Assembly: GCA_036362985.1 (NCBI GenBank)
Contig: JAYGXS010000010.1
Location: 6,731,591 to 6,795,590 of the forward strand
Reading direction: 5' to 3'
From: Ligula intestinalis
Lineage: Eukaryota; Platyhelminthes; Cestoda; Diphyllobothriidea; Diphyllobothriidae
DNA length: 64,000 nt
Positions 42,290 to 54,413 of the stretch are shown piece by piece. Under the pieces are notes generated by a model. The model saw only the letters and a list, made by a program, of their open reading frames with translations. It was not told the DNA's origin and ran no database searches. The translations under genes and the position numbers were made by a program. Position 1 is the stretch's first letter; the number at the start of each line of letters is the position of its first letter.

Positions 42290-44310
42290 GACAAAGAAAC
42301 GTGAAAGAGGATGCCTGATATTACCATGATAAACTTAGGTTTGATTTACACCACCGTTTATAGGTTGCCTCCAGATAGCGCAAAGTACAAGCGGTTCGTG
42401 CCCGAACAAATAAACGGAAAGAAGCTTACGGGTTCACAGAATGACTCATGTCTAGGATATGTTCAGCACTGGATGAACGAGGAGTTCTGTTTTTTTTTTC
42501 AATAGCCAACTAGGCAAGTGCTCACTCGCTCTATCTACTTGCATCCGCAAGTGCATGCTAATTCGTAAGCCCAATTTTAAGTGGCGTGCACCGGCAAGGC
42601 AACCTTCACACATGAAATTGGTAGGGACCTTGCTGGATTGTAGAATAAGAGTTCATCAGCGAGTTTGTCTTTTCAATGTAATTTTAGCGTCTCTTTGTAA
42701 TATTTAAAATTTTGTCACCCTTCTAGGTCTAGTATGAAAACCGGCATTTTTGGAACTGACTTTCCGTCATTTTAGGCCGTACGTTTTTGACGTACCTGTC
42801 GATAAATTGTGCCGGCTATCTACACTTGAGTGAAGTTTCGTTGAGGCAGGCTATTTCCGCATCCAGCATATCCAGAGTGCACATTTTTCTCGTCCTCTGG
42901 CAGAGAGTTTATACCAAGTTTCGTTTGCATTGAATGGGCACCAAACTCAGATGATGCAGGATATGCCCTTTCCATGTATCCTTATGGAAGGCGGTTCGTG
43001 TACTGGTTCCATCTTTTTGCCTGCAATAGTGAAGGCCTAGGAAGGAAAGATGGTTCTCCCGTCCCTGTTCCATGATTAAATTAATCTTAGTAGGCAAACT
43101 ATTCATTGCAATCAGTAATTCGTCGGCTTCCTTTATATTTTCAACAATGGTGACGACACCATCTGCATATGTTCCGTAGAGTGTTATCTTGTTCAAGCTT
43201 GAGGATACTTTCCACTGGATTGCCCATCAATATTTTAGCAAAGCCGGTCAAATTGGATTTCCCTTTGCGACTTCGTCAATTTGTCAATTTAGTTGATCAT
43301 TAAACAGAAATTGGACATCATTTGTGCAGATTTGTAATTAGTATCGTTTTACATTCAGGACAACTTTCACGAATTTCGGGTGCTGACTCGGTGGAATCTC
43401 TCTTTCACTCCGATGGCATTCGTGGACTTTGAACCCCGCCAGGCCTCATGCTGCAGATAATGCTGATGAAGCAGCAGCCCGCAGTCTGCTAACCCTTCAG
43501 CCGATAGCGCGCAACTTTTGCCGACAACCATTGAAGGAAGACTGAGAATACTGTGTTCTTGTGCTAACGCTCTCCGTCTGGAACTAGTGTTTTTAAACGA
43601 TATGAAAAATTTCTCCTGCTGATGAGTCAACTCAGCTTACAACTGTACATTTATTCCGTTTGTATCATACCTTTGAAGGCAGGTTTTTTCACTTGAACCA
43701 AACTCTCTATCTCGCCCAGTATTGAAAAAACAAAAAACCTGAAACAAAACCACTACTGGCTGCAACATAGGGAGTTTGTTTTAGGTTTTTTCGGTCTTCG
43801 AGGTATTGGAAGGCGCCCCAAGAGGTGCATTACCAACTCTTTACAATTGCTTGTAAACTGGCATAACAAACATATTATTATTATTACAGACAGGCCATTT
43901 TCGGAATAATATACACAAATGAGGTCTATGGTTTCATCCAAAGGCACGTTGGTAAATAAAAACTCAACGTCCAGGGATATTATGTATTTGCCTGAAATAT
44001 TTTGCTGCCTAATTTCATCAATAAAATGAAAACTGTCATTAATATCTGAATATAAATCTATTGCGAATTGATTCTAATTCCTTTACTTACTAATGTGCTA
44101 ATCTGTGAAAGGTTGAATACGAATGAATAGCATAGGCCATAAGGGATAACCTTTTATGAGTTTTTGGTAACCCATATGGTCGTGAACTATAAGAACCTCA
44201 AGGTATTTAGGAGAGGGCGGTTTTGATATCCACCAGACTATAATTAAGGATTTGATTGATAGTTTTCTAGGCGGAATCTTCCAATGCCTTGCTTTCCTCT
44301 TTGCCATGCG
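42290..44310 (-). pseudogene. Penelope-like element (second type), RT plus GIY-YIG, nearly full pol relic
   Basis: Minus-strand order: KPPSPKYLEVLIVHDHMGYQ near 44250, FHFIDEIRQQNISGKY, then the hallmark ISLDVEFLFTNVPLDETIDL near 43950. An interruption of about 470 bp (roughly 43345-43815) follows. Then CTNDVQFLFNDQLN, EVAKGNPI, TLYGTYADGVVTIVE (catalytic YxDD altered to YADG), LPTKINLIMEQGRENHLSFL, KDTWKGHILHHLSLVPIQCK and RNLV. Then come the GIY-YIG end blocks with DASR.SE.LPSWLL-type sequence, AEHILDMSHSVNP and RYLEATYKRWCKSNL near 42400. Stops and the altered active site make it inactive. Confidence 0.8.
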
Positions 44311-44389
44311 CTTTTATGCGAAATTTACTCGAATCATTTAAGATATCTTCCATTTTATTAGCATTATCGTTACAATTGAGGACGAAAAC

Positions 44390-44730
44390 ACCACCTACCA
44401 ACTCCATGTTTGAAGGATGCCTTGCCGCTGCAAGCCACTTAAAATTGGGTTTATGAATTGGCACGCACTTGCGGATGCAGTAAATAGGGCAAACGCAAAG
44501 GTAATTGGCAGCCAGAGCCATTTAGTGTTTGTCTAGTTGGCTATTGAAACAGAAAACAGAACTCCTCGTTCATCCGGCGCTGAAAATTTGCTAGGTAAAG
44601 GTTATTCTGTGAGCCCGAAAACTTTTTTCCGAGTACTTGTTCAGGCACAATCAACATATGCCTTTCGCTACCTGGAAGCAACCTATAAAAGGTGGTTGAA
44701 ATCCAACCTAAATTTTACGTGGTAATATCT
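44390..44730 (+). pseudogene. Penelope-like element (second type), GIY-YIG end, opposite orientation
   Basis: The plus strand here is about 75-80 percent identical to the reverse complement of 42350-42620 (gccttgccg, ccacttaaaattggg, gcacttgcggatgca, tagttggctattgaaa, acagaactcctcgttcatcc). It encodes GCLAAASHLKLGL, SSWLLKQKTELLVHP, then in another frame LLGKGYSVSPKTFFRVLVQA and FRYLEATYKRWLKSNLNF. The two copies face each other about 1.8 kb apart. Confidence 0.75.
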
Positions 44731-45369
44731 GCTCCCCTGACTACACATTTATCTAACCAACTTTTGGCTTACAATTTTCTCCACTTTTGCTTCCAACAGT
44801 GTTATAACCTCGCTGTTTGTGTCGATTTTTCTATACAATTTCAATTTTGCATTTTCTCTTACGTAACTCGCGCTATGCAGTGAGAGAAAACAGTTGATAA
44901 GCATTCTCAAAATATATTGATCGATTAAATGCTGTCATTTACGCATTCTTCAATCTAGCAAAGCAACCTACAGACGATAAATGGAACAAAACACGGGTCT
45001 TTGGTCTTGAATATTACTCGAGGGCTGTCTTAAAGAATGAAAATCTCCTGAAAGGGCCTCCGAGATGCGAAAATCGTAAGAGGTACAGGAGGACTCAGAT
45101 GGAAACTGCAAATATTGGAAAAGGTTAAGGGCGACTGTGAATAGCAACCATAATGAGGTAGAGGCAGCAAACTATCAGAAATCCACTGACAGTACCAGAA
45201 ACTGCATGCGAAAAAATGTTAATTACCGCGAACTCAGAAAGAGCTTGATGGAAATATCGATTAATTCCGAAAACATCTAACAGATAGCAAGTCAAGTCAT
45301 CGAACCTAAAGTAAAAAATTGAAGCCAAAAGAGAAGGATAGAAAGGCTGCTCTTTGACGGAAAATAGGC
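44731..45369. other. Unassigned intergenic sequence
   Basis: No gene or repeat recognised. Confidence 0.4.
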
Positions 45370-47123
45370 CAGCACTGGTAAATAAATAAGTAAATTTTTA
45401 TATTTTAGGCCCGGAGTGCCTCGTCCTTTCAATCGTAGTGCTGTGCGAAAATAAATACAAAGTAAATAAATGCTGCTCTCTGTGAGCAACCGCATAGAAT
45501 AAAGAATTTAGAATTCATATTTGTTTGCGCCGGTACAAAATTAGTTTAAAAAAAACAAAATTCAAAAGGAATTTGACAATGTGTGCAAATAGATGTACAA
45601 AGTCGTAATAATATCAGCAGAAATTGTTCATTTGGGGCAAAATTTAGCAATGTTTTGCAGTTTATTGTAAACTTAAAAATTTAAAATGTATGGCAGTTAA
45701 AAAATTCTTACATTGAAAATGGAGACAGAGTTCAACGGGCCTCCATTTTCAAAAAGTGTTTTAGAGGAAAAAATGCTTAGGAAGATAAGACATAGTAGTA
45801 GAGTAGAAATAGGTATGGGAAGTCTGATGATGGTTAGATGTCAACGAAACGGTAGCAGTTTAGACTGAGTACTTACACGTGGCTTCGTTTGATTGAGCGG
45901 TGGCTAATGGAAACATCTTAGTTATCGGGGGGCACGAGGCAGAGAGAATGGTTTCAAGAGGATCTCCTAAATTCCCGATGGTCTTTTTCCAGAGTCATGG
46001 AGAAAGCTGATGGGAAAAAATGAGGAGCATAAAAGGTTAATAGGATCAGTGTTGAGATAAATGTGCAGTCTTCGTTTGAAAGCATATAGTCTAGATAACG
46101 ACGTTATTTCAGTTGGCATGTTATTCCAAAGAAAGCTATATCTGGAAGCAAAAAACAAAGAGCGTTTACATGAGGAGGATGCAGGAGGGGGTATAACAAG
46201 TGCCGAGTTTTTAAGGTTGTAGGGACGGCTGACGGGGGAAATGACAGAAATCCTGGGGAAATTTGTGCTATTATTGAGGCGAAAAAGGAGATAAAAATGT
46301 TTCCAATCTCCTGACCCAAAGAAATCTTAGTTTTTTAACTGGCATCTATTTGAGTAAGAAGTACTGGAAGCTGTCATATAAAGCAGTTTTCGTGTGAACT
46401 GCTTTTGTATTCTTTCAATTTTTGAACGGCTAGCTTCATTCATGAGCCCGAAGAATGGGCAACAGTATTCTAAGATGGAAAGCACAAACATATGATAAAG
46501 TCTCAATTTCATTTCGGGAATGTAAAAATTAAAAGAAATAAAGCCATAAATCTGTGCAGCTTTGGCTATAATTCTATCGGCGTGAGGAGAAAAGTCTAAT
46601 TTATTAGTGCAGTTCAAACCTAGGTCCTTGATGTTGGAACATTCAGTGATTGGTAACCTTGAAAAATAACATATTTTGGCAGCCTTTCAGGCCCAAAGCA
46701 CATGTATCAGCACTTAGAAGGTAAGAATTTCATCTGCGTTCAAATCAGAATGAATTTGCTCTAGGCATCTCGTGGCCATAGAATAAGAGAAGGATAAACA
46801 CACTTAAGGTCAGCCACATAAATATAATATTGAGAGTGTTTTAATGCAATGTAATATAATTTATGCACAGCAAGAACAGCAGATAACCTAGCACAGTACC
46901 TTGAAGGACCCGATTCAAAATTGTGGAAAGAGTAGAGTAAGAGGATCCCACTAAGACCTTTTGTTTTCGATTTTAGAGATAAGATCTGATAAAGTCAGTT
47001 TGAGGACTACGAAATCCTATAGCCTCTAGTTTCGCTAGGAGCCGCCTATGAGAAACTTTATCAAATGCTTTACTAAGCTCAATATAGCAAACTAGCACAG
47101 ATAAAGAATCAGTCACTCTAAGC
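45370..47123 (-). pseudogene. CR1-like element B, 3' half (RT core to 3' terminus)
   Basis: Minus strand from 47120: VTDSLSVLVCYIELSKAFDK and VSHRRLLAKLEAIGF (RT with catalytic Asp-containing region); near 46600 KLDFSPHADRIIAKAAQIYG; near 46500 VLSILEYCCPFFGLMNEASR and IQKQFTRKLLY; near 46150 FFASRYSFLWNNMPTEITSL and AFKRRLHIYLN. The 3' UTR runs to 45370, with the terminus gcactacgattgaaaggacg, aggcactccgggcctaaaat and an AAATTTACTTATTTATTTA tail. Element C is inserted at its 5' side; the 5' half of B resumes near 52065. Confidence 0.8.
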
Positions 47124-49254
47124 CACTTTATAAAGGGGAGAAGGCTTTCGCCCTTGAGCTCCCTATTCATAACCAAAAATCACGGAGAATATCCACCGTA
47201 ACAATAGTACATAGTAAAAATGTAGGCTCACCATCAGCGATAAGTGTGAGCCAGTTTAAAAGTGGTGCTTCTGACACTATTTTACTTATATCTGTCACAG
47301 TTTCTCAGCAAATGCGAATCAAGTTTGTGTTTAAAAATGCCAACAGTATTTGAGAGGACCACCTCTTCAGGGAGTCCGTTCCAGGCTCCGATGACCCTCT
47401 GAGAGAAGGCGTTTCGTCGAACGTCGATACGGGCCGGTTTCCTCCGTAGTTTAAAGGGATGACCCCCCAGATAACCAGTCCGAGCCAACTCAAAGAAATC
47501 ATCAAATTCTGGGCGCAATCCCGGCCTCTAACAATACGGTAGGTTTGTAAAAGGTCACCACGGAGTTGCCTATAGTTGAGAGGAAATAGATCAAGTTCGG
47601 TCAGTGTCTTCATAAGGCAGATGGCCAAGATTCTCGACCATCTTCGTAGCCCTCGCCTGCCCTCGTTTCAGGTACAGGTAATCCTTCTTGAACCCCGGAT
47701 GCCAGGCCTGGACGGCATACTCAATTGGGACCGAACAAACGCTCCGTAAGTTTACCTGAAGAGCTCCTTGTAGATGTTGACGAATCTCCGCCTAATCGCA
47801 AACAGCACCTGTGTCGCGCGTTTAGCTGCCTTTACACACTGATTAGATGGTTCAAGCGAGGAATTAATAAGAACACTGAGGTCTTTTTGTTCGTCCAAAT
47901 TTGAAAGTGGGTGCTCATCGAGGAGGTATCGGACAAAATCGTCCTCGTCATTAGTCCTTCTAGCACGGAGTCTCAAGACCACACACTTACTAACGTTGAA
48001 GTTTAAGAGCCAATGAGCAGACCAGCAGTTAAGTCGATTGAGACTCCCTTGAAGTGCTTTCCTTTCGGCGTCAGACCTGATGGCTCTTCAGAGTTTGACA
48101 TAGTTGGCAAACATGGTGACGCTATATCCCAGGTCTTTGACACAGTCGTTCATAAAGATAAGGAAGAGCATTGGCCCTAAGACAGAGCCTTTGGGATGCC
48201 ACTCAAAACAGATGTAGGGGTTGACTTTGAGTCACCGATGCACACAGTTTGCGATCGCCCTGTGAGAAAATCTGTGATCCATGCCAGCAGGTTTCCTCTT
48301 GTGCCAATTTCCGATAACTTATACATTATACGTTTATGTGGGACGCTTTCGAATACCTTTAAGTCCGTATAGATGACGTCAACCTTAACCATCTTCGTCC
48401 AGTGCGCGAGTACGCTGCTCAGTGGAGAGTAGTAGGCTGGAAAGACAAGAATTGTTCTTTCTGAAACCATGTTGGAGCCCTGACAGTAAGTTTTTCTCCT
48501 CCAAGAACTTCATTGTCATCTTTTTTACTATCGTTTCCATCACCTTACAGCAAATGCAATTAATTGTTGACCATCGTTCGGGCTCCACCCGTATATATCA
48601 GGTAAATATTCACCATCTTCCATTCGGATGGCAGTCTTCCTAGTTCAAATAAAGAACGAAAGGTAGGTGCTAGGGGCTCTGAGAGCTCGCTTGCCAATTC
48701 TTTCAAGAACTTGGCTGGTATATTGTCTGGACCGGATGACTTTGTTTCTTTGAGGCCTTGCAGCTCCCTCTCAACAACAGATGTTGTGAATAATAGAGAT
48801 TGAAGTGCCAGACCGGCGTTTAAAACAGCACTGTTGCATCATCAAAATGAAGCTCGGTTTCCCTAGTGAATACCCAGGCAAAGAACCAGCTACAGTACTC
48901 GGCTTTCTCGTCATATTCAACGACTTCCCCGCCATTATCATCCTTAAGTACTGCGACTGGATCCTTGTTATTTAATCTACTGTTAATATAGCAGAATAAA
49001 ATTTTGGACTTTTCTTCGGCCTGTCGGAGGATTCTTGATTTATAGTTTTTCTGGCTTGGCAAATCGATTTTTTACCGCATTTCGTTGGCGTCGGAATTCC
49101 TGGAGTTGTACTGGCGACCCAGTTTCCCTAAATAACTTCCATTTCCTATTGCTCTTCTTGAATTGCCTGTTAAGGTCTCTCATCAACCAGGCAGGGTGAC
49201 TAGTCGTCTTGTGTACCTTCACGGGACAAAAGCGCGACAAGCATGATTATAGAG
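47124..49254 (-). pseudogene. CR1-like element C, RT and 3' end
   Basis: Minus blocks from high to low: KVHKTTSHPAWLMRDLNRQF (linker), ILFCYINSRLNNKDPVAVLK, EKNLLSGLQHGFRKNNSCLS, KVDVIYTDLKVFESVPHKRI (the Asp is kept but the F-D-x-V block is degraded), AWITDFLTGRSQTV, FADD region not evident, VLRLRARRTNDEDDFVRYLL, SNLDEQKDLSVLINSSLEPS, YRQLRGDLLQTYRIVRGRDC and RNAFSQRVIGAWNGLPEEVV. The 3' UTR ends about 47124 at ttataaagtggctta. It lies inside element B. Confidence 0.85.
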
Positions 49255-49615
49255 GCCTAACACTCCGTCAAATTATAATAAAAATCTACTTTCAAATGCT
49301 CGGTAGCTTAACTTTAAATTTTTTCGTTACATTTCACCTATAGGAGGACTAATTTCCATTTTATTTTTAATTCTCCCTGCGTAAGATCAAATATCCTTCG
49401 ACTACATTTCGTATTCTATACAATAGACGTTAATGTTGGTTGAATTAAATTCTCTTAGTTTACATAAACAAGCATAATCTTATTTAATTGAAATTTTTTT
49501 GATGAATTCCGCCACAACTAAATATTTATTTACGTTACATAGCCAAGAAGTAAATGTTGAACCATTTAATACTTTAAGCAGTTGGGTAGGGGAATAGATA
49601 AAGCCTTGGCCTCAC
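49255..49615. mobile_element. About 360-bp insertion within element C
   Basis: An AT-rich stretch that separates the endonuclease-RT linker of C (WDCLLKGDLKEDGRSLKRIA on one side, PAWLMRDLNRQFKKSNRKWK on the other). It has no coding content. Its class is unknown. Confidence 0.5.
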
Positions 49616-50729
49616 TAATCATTCTCGCCAAAAGCGCTTAATCAGATCTAATGCAATCCTCTTGAGTGATCTACCATCTTCCTTCAGATCCCCCTTGAGC
49701 AGGCAGTCCCAATTCACGGATGATAGTGCATTCTTCATTAACTTAAGATCGGCTTTTCATATATTCAGCAGTTCCTCCGTTTTCCTGAGGCGTAGAGAAT
49801 GAAGTGAGTAAGCCCACATTAGCGTCGTGTGATCACTCTTACCGTGCAGAGTACTTGAATGCACTTCATCTATGTAACATCCAAACAATTAGCTCACTGG
49901 TTTTCTCAAATCTTGTAAGTCCCCTGATGTTCTGTGCCAGAGAGAGGTCAAGCGTGAGATCCATTAATATGGAATTAAATAAAGTTGACACCGCCTCCAC
50001 TGTCAGGTTGTCCCAGTCTATTGCAGGCGCATTGAAGTCACCAACAATAAAAACTTCCTGGTGGCTAGCAGTTTCCTTCACCAGACCAAAGAGCAAGTCG
50101 TCGGCTCCACTCGGAATGTTTGGTGGCCGGTATATGGCCAGGAATTCCAGGTTCTGTGAATTTGCCTTCTTGATCTTTAACCAAACGGATTCACACTCCA
50201 GGGCTGGAGGGTGTTCTCTTTCGACAACAGGGATTCCAGTTCTGACATACACGGCAACCCCACCACTTTGTTGGTTTTGGCGGTCTTTGCGGAAAAGATG
50301 GTATGCTGCAATCGAAATCTCCGAATTTTCGATTTCTGTTTTTAGCCATGTTTCCGTTATGGCAACTACATTAGGTTTCCGCTCCGAAAGTACTGTCTTG
50401 AGTTCATAAATTTTTGAGGGAAGACTTCGGGTATTAGTATAGAGAAAGGTTAATTTAGACTTGGTCACCATGTTATGCAGGCGTTTGCCTCTTGCGTGAG
50501 ATTGCATGCAGGGAGCTGTCGGTGCTGATGGAGACAAACTGTTGTCTTTCCCGACCAGGCTTTTAATGTTTTCGGCTTTTACCAGAGAAGTGACCTCTGG
50601 ACATGTATGATCTTCCCGTTCAGAATTTTGGAGATTGCTCTCGCCGAATTCGCATCTCCGGTGGAGTTCTACTTTGAACAATCTCCATTTCCCCCGCTCC
50701 GGACAACCTTTAACGGTCTTGGTGGGCAT
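49616..50729 (-). pseudogene. CR1-like element C, endonuclease
   Basis: A 287-codon open frame (50729-49866) has the complete endonuclease order: LTFLYTNTRSLPSKIYELKT, VVAITETWLKTEIENSE, YHLFRKDRQNQQSGGVAVYV, ESVWLKIKKANSQNLEFLAI, YRPPNIPSG and VFIVGDFNAPAIDWDN. After a stop, GKSDHTTLMWAYSL supplies the last catalytic block. The catalytic N, E, D-N and D-H residues are all visible. It is the best-kept domain of element C and nicks target DNA during retrotransposition. Confidence 0.88.
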
Positions 50730-51579
50730 TGCTCATCTTTTGATTCTGCTATACGCCACATTCGGAATGCATTTAGACCTTTGACTTTCTTCTCACCCTT
50801 TGGGAGGGATTTCAGATATTCTTTAAATAACTTCCTGTCCTCTTCTTTTCTTGACGTCGGGGTATCAGAAGTAGCTTCCGTCATGCCTTTTGTGACTGTG
50901 CAGTTTATACGAGTTGTTCTCGCCTTCCAACTGTCGTCCCCTTCTGCTTCACTAAGGTTTGTAAGGACAGATTCACTGACAGGTTCCGCGCTTACTGAAG
51001 CATTTATGTCCGTTTTAGCCTTCGGATGTACTCTTTTTGATTGGATCGTGCTTAAGCTGGGCCCACCTATATTGGCCGTGTGGCTAACCTGGTCTTTATT
51101 GGGAGTCCAAGAGCACTTTTTCGTTCCGTGAGAAACCTGTGGGTTGACTGCATCCTTTGTCCATGGCAGACTACCGACTCCGTCAAGCACCCTGGCTACC
51201 TGATAATTTTCCTGCATAGACGCTTTGGCGAGGGATGCTGCTTCTCCGTACGTTAGGTTACCTCCTTCGGGTTCACGCATCGCCAATTTCTCCTCGTGGG
51301 ATAGAACTCGAGGAAATGTCTTCAACTCTTACGTCTCCTCTCTTAGACTATTTACAAACTTCTCAAGGTTCGTAAATTTGTTAAGAAGGGTAAAATATGA
51401 TATGCAGGCTTCATTTTGTAAGTTTCATCCCTTAAACTTTCAAGAATTTTAGTTCGTTTAACGGGAGGAAATTTCAAAAAAACTTCTAGATCGATTTTCT
51501 GTCCTGTGATAGCGAAGTGAGGTAAGCGCTTGACTTCTACGCAAGGGGTCGGAGGTTTAAATCCGGTTGGTGAATCCAC
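50669..51579 (-). pseudogene. CR1-like element C, N-terminal (ORF1-like) region
   Basis: A 218-codon frame (51325-50669) overlaps the endonuclease frame by 60 bp. It holds SHEEKLAMREPEGGNLTYGE, AASLAKASMQENYQVARVLD and EDRKLFKEYLKSLPKGEKKV. Just upstream another frame (51579-51352) has FPPVKRTKILESLRDETYKM and LPFLTNLRTLRSL. Charged, without Cys clusters. It probably is the nucleic-acid-binding first ORF; the function is inferred from position. Confidence 0.6.
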
Positions 51580-52064
51580 TTTTTCTCCTTGGTGTCGTGA
51601 TGTCGGGATTTAGAATACCGGCACGGGCGAATGTTTTTTCCCCTCCTGCAGGGCTGTATCGCACAACCTTACAATTCCCGAGCCTTTAGTGACTTTGTGC
51701 GAAGGCATTTAGATAAAATTCGGCACTTTAATCGCTAGAAGTGGAATAATAGCTGAGGAAATTCCCCAAAAGGCTAATTTTGACGATAACTTTGACACGA
51801 GAGTAAAACGAATATCTATGGTATCAGGAATGACTCAGCCTTTGTAGTAGTTCTAGCTGTACTGATCGGCGATGAAAAAGTCTTCCTGGGCGTAAAAACA
51901 GTAGAAAGGCTAAGTATAAAGTTTGATGAAGCCCAACTTTGCACGAGGCACCCTTGTCCTGTTGTAGACTTCTGAAGGGTACGGTATTTCACGGTCAAGG
52001 TTAAATCCTAGTCCTGACAGGCTGTAGAGTCTTCTTATAGCCCTGATCTCGAAGAAATTTTAAA
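51580..52064 (-). other. 5' region of element C and junction with element B
   Basis: Frames are short and broken. The junction, where the RT of B is cut, lies around 52020-52060. I could not identify a target-site duplication. Confidence 0.4.
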
Positions 52065-53830
52065 TCCCTTGGAGGTTGGAAATTCAGAAGTAAATAGGTT
52101 ATGAAAAGACATGTGGCATGTTTCACAAGATCGGTCCGGTAAAAAGCCACGCTGTGAGGAGCTGAGAATGTTATTGTTTGTGCAACTATCTGTAATTTTT
52201 TGGCAATTAGTTTTTCAAAGAGTTTAGCCAGAGAGGGCGTTTTATGAACACCGCGATAATTGTGAATATCCGAGCAGGAATTATCACAGAAGTTTTCCAG
52301 TAGTCCGGGAAAAATCCATTCACAAGAAATATTGAAAATAATTTACTCAGTAAAGGTTTGAAATCTCTTAATTGTTTGATGAGTGAGTTTGGAATGTTAT
52401 CAGTTCCAACCAAATATGAATTTTTAAGACGACTTATTCCTTTTTGAAAACAAGCGGGTGAAAAATCAATGCAACTGATATTTGAATCACACAGCAGAGG
52501 GATTGCAGGAGTAAGGCTAGTTTCGATGTTAAAGAACTTGGCAAAAAGGAATTAAACAATGCTGTTTTCTCGAAATCTTCTCCAACAAAATGATTGTTTC
52601 GATCGAGTAAAGGCGGAATGACTTTCTGAAGCTTAGCTGACAACCGAAGACGGAAGAATTGAGCAACAGATCTGGAAGAATTCGCATCAATTAATGCTAG
52701 GTATTCCGTAAGCCTATCTCATGCAAGCTTTTTTTAAGCGCTAATTCAAATATTTGCGCTATTGTTAAGTGAACTGATAAAGAGCTATTAGACGTATCCT
52801 TAAGTTGTTTTTGTAATTTCTCAAGTCTTTTTTGGAGAAAACGTGGCATAGTAGAAGAAACTGAATTTGATTTCAAAATCTGAATTGGGATAAGAGCCTG
52901 AATATTTTCTGTAAGGCTTTGCAATAGCTCCTGGTAAAAGTAGGTATCGCTAGTTGAAAATATGCCTTGCAAATCTAGGATGCCTACAAAATCATTTATT
53001 AATTCATGGTTCACGTTAGAAAAGTCAAGGTTGTTGCATTTTACCTCTGCCTTTTTAGAAAGGGAGCCTGGAAAACAACAGTGAATTAATGCATGTTCAC
53101 TTGTGAAAATATCGCGATGGAAATTCATTAAAAGAGGGTGGACATCATTTGTAAAAATTAAATCTTATATGTTGTCATCTCTGGTCACTGAACTGTCCAG
53201 CTGTGACAAGTTTGAAAAAATAATAGTGTTAAGCTATTTCTGAATTTTCGGCGGACAGGTATTTGCATGCCAGTCAATATCTGGCAGATTAAAATCATCT
53301 TCAATTATTTTGACATCAAATTGAGTCTCTGCAACTTTTTCAAACATTTCACAGAGTTGAATGTCATTGCCTGAGTTACAGGGGGATTATAGACACACCC
53401 AATTACCGTTTTTTTATTGTGAAGGAGGATGGGTGAAATAAAACAAAAATTTCCAGAAAATGACGAAATGCTCAGATGAAACGGGAAATGTACAAAGGAT
53501 TATTCAATGTAAAGAAGGCAACCACCGCCACGCTTTTCAGCGCGGTCTTGTTGGTACAAACTATAAATATCTATGGTGAGCATCGAGTCAGAAATAAGAG
53601 AGTGTCCGAGATTCGGTGACACAGAGCACATCTGGATCAAGCTCAAATGCTGCTGTTTTAAGTTGTGTCATCTCATTGACAACTGATCTCGCATTGAGTG
53701 ACACTATACTGAGCGTATCCTGCAGATGCAGGTAACGCTCGTCAGCATTTATAAAAAAGGAAAACTTGGTGGTGGAAACGGAAACTGCGTGAGACGAGCA
53801 AAAGGTGGAAAAAAAATTGGCCCTGGTCTA
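52065..53830 (-). pseudogene. CR1-like element B, 5' half (endonuclease, linker, RT fingers)
   Basis: Minus order: near 53700 LNARSVVNEMTQLKTAAFEL and DPDVLCVTES (endonuclease start); near 53280 EDDFNLPDIDWHANTCP; SEHALIHCCFPGS; linker (53128-52697) with PRFLQKRLEKLQKQLKDTSN; RT start (52413-52207) with VGTDNIPNSLIKQLRDFKPL, FFPDYWKTSVIIPA; then FEKLIAKKLQIVAQTITFSA. This leads directly, in family order, into the RT core at 47120, so the 4.9 kb between them is the inserted element C. Confidence 0.78.
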
Positions 53831-53859
53831 CATTTTGTCGAGTAATCTGTATACTTAGT

Positions 53860-54413
53860 AATAGTCTGGCCTCTATCTATGTACACATCTTGGTCATCTG
53901 CCTTATAAAGAAAGACTGACCAAACTTTATCTTTTCCCTCTCAATTATAGGCAACTCCGCGGGGCCCTCATACAAACCAACCGGATTGTTAGAGGCCAAG
54001 ATTGCGCCGTAGAATTTGATGATTTCTTCGAATTGGCTCGGACTGACCATCTGCGAGGTCATCCTTTTAAACTACAGAGGAAACCGGCCCGTATCGACGT
54101 TCGACGAAACGCCTTCTCTCAAAGGGTCATTGGAGCGTGAAAAGGACTCCCGGAAGATGTGGTCCTCTTGGATACTGTTGACATTTTTAAACACAAACTA
54201 GATTCTCATTTTCTGAGAAACTGTGGCAGATATAATGAACAAAGTATCAGTAGCAGCACCTTGCAACTGGCTCACACTTATCGCTGATGTTAAGCCTACA
54301 TTTGTGTTATGTACTATTATTACGGTGGATCTATTATGCGATTTTGGTTATGAATAGGGCGCTCAAGGGCAAAAGCCTTCTTCCCTTAATAAAGTGACTT
54401 AAACTTATCACTC
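53860..54413 (+). pseudogene. C-type CR1 element, 3' end in opposite orientation
   Basis: The plus strand reads LYLFPLNYRQLRGALIQTNR, IVRGQDCAVEFDDFFELART, HPFKLQRKPARIDVRRNAFS and QRVIGA. The DNA is the reverse complement of 47124-47640 with about 85 percent identity by eye, including the 3' end gttatgaatagggcgctcaa and taataaagtgactta. It is 5'-truncated at about 53860, a typical LINE insertion product. Confidence 0.85.

Noticed and set aside
49804..50409. 201-codon plus frame
   Set aside because: It is the antisense shadow of the element C endonuclease, which has the full motif set on minus.
50607..51131. 174-codon plus frame
   Set aside because: Antisense of the element C ORF1-like region.
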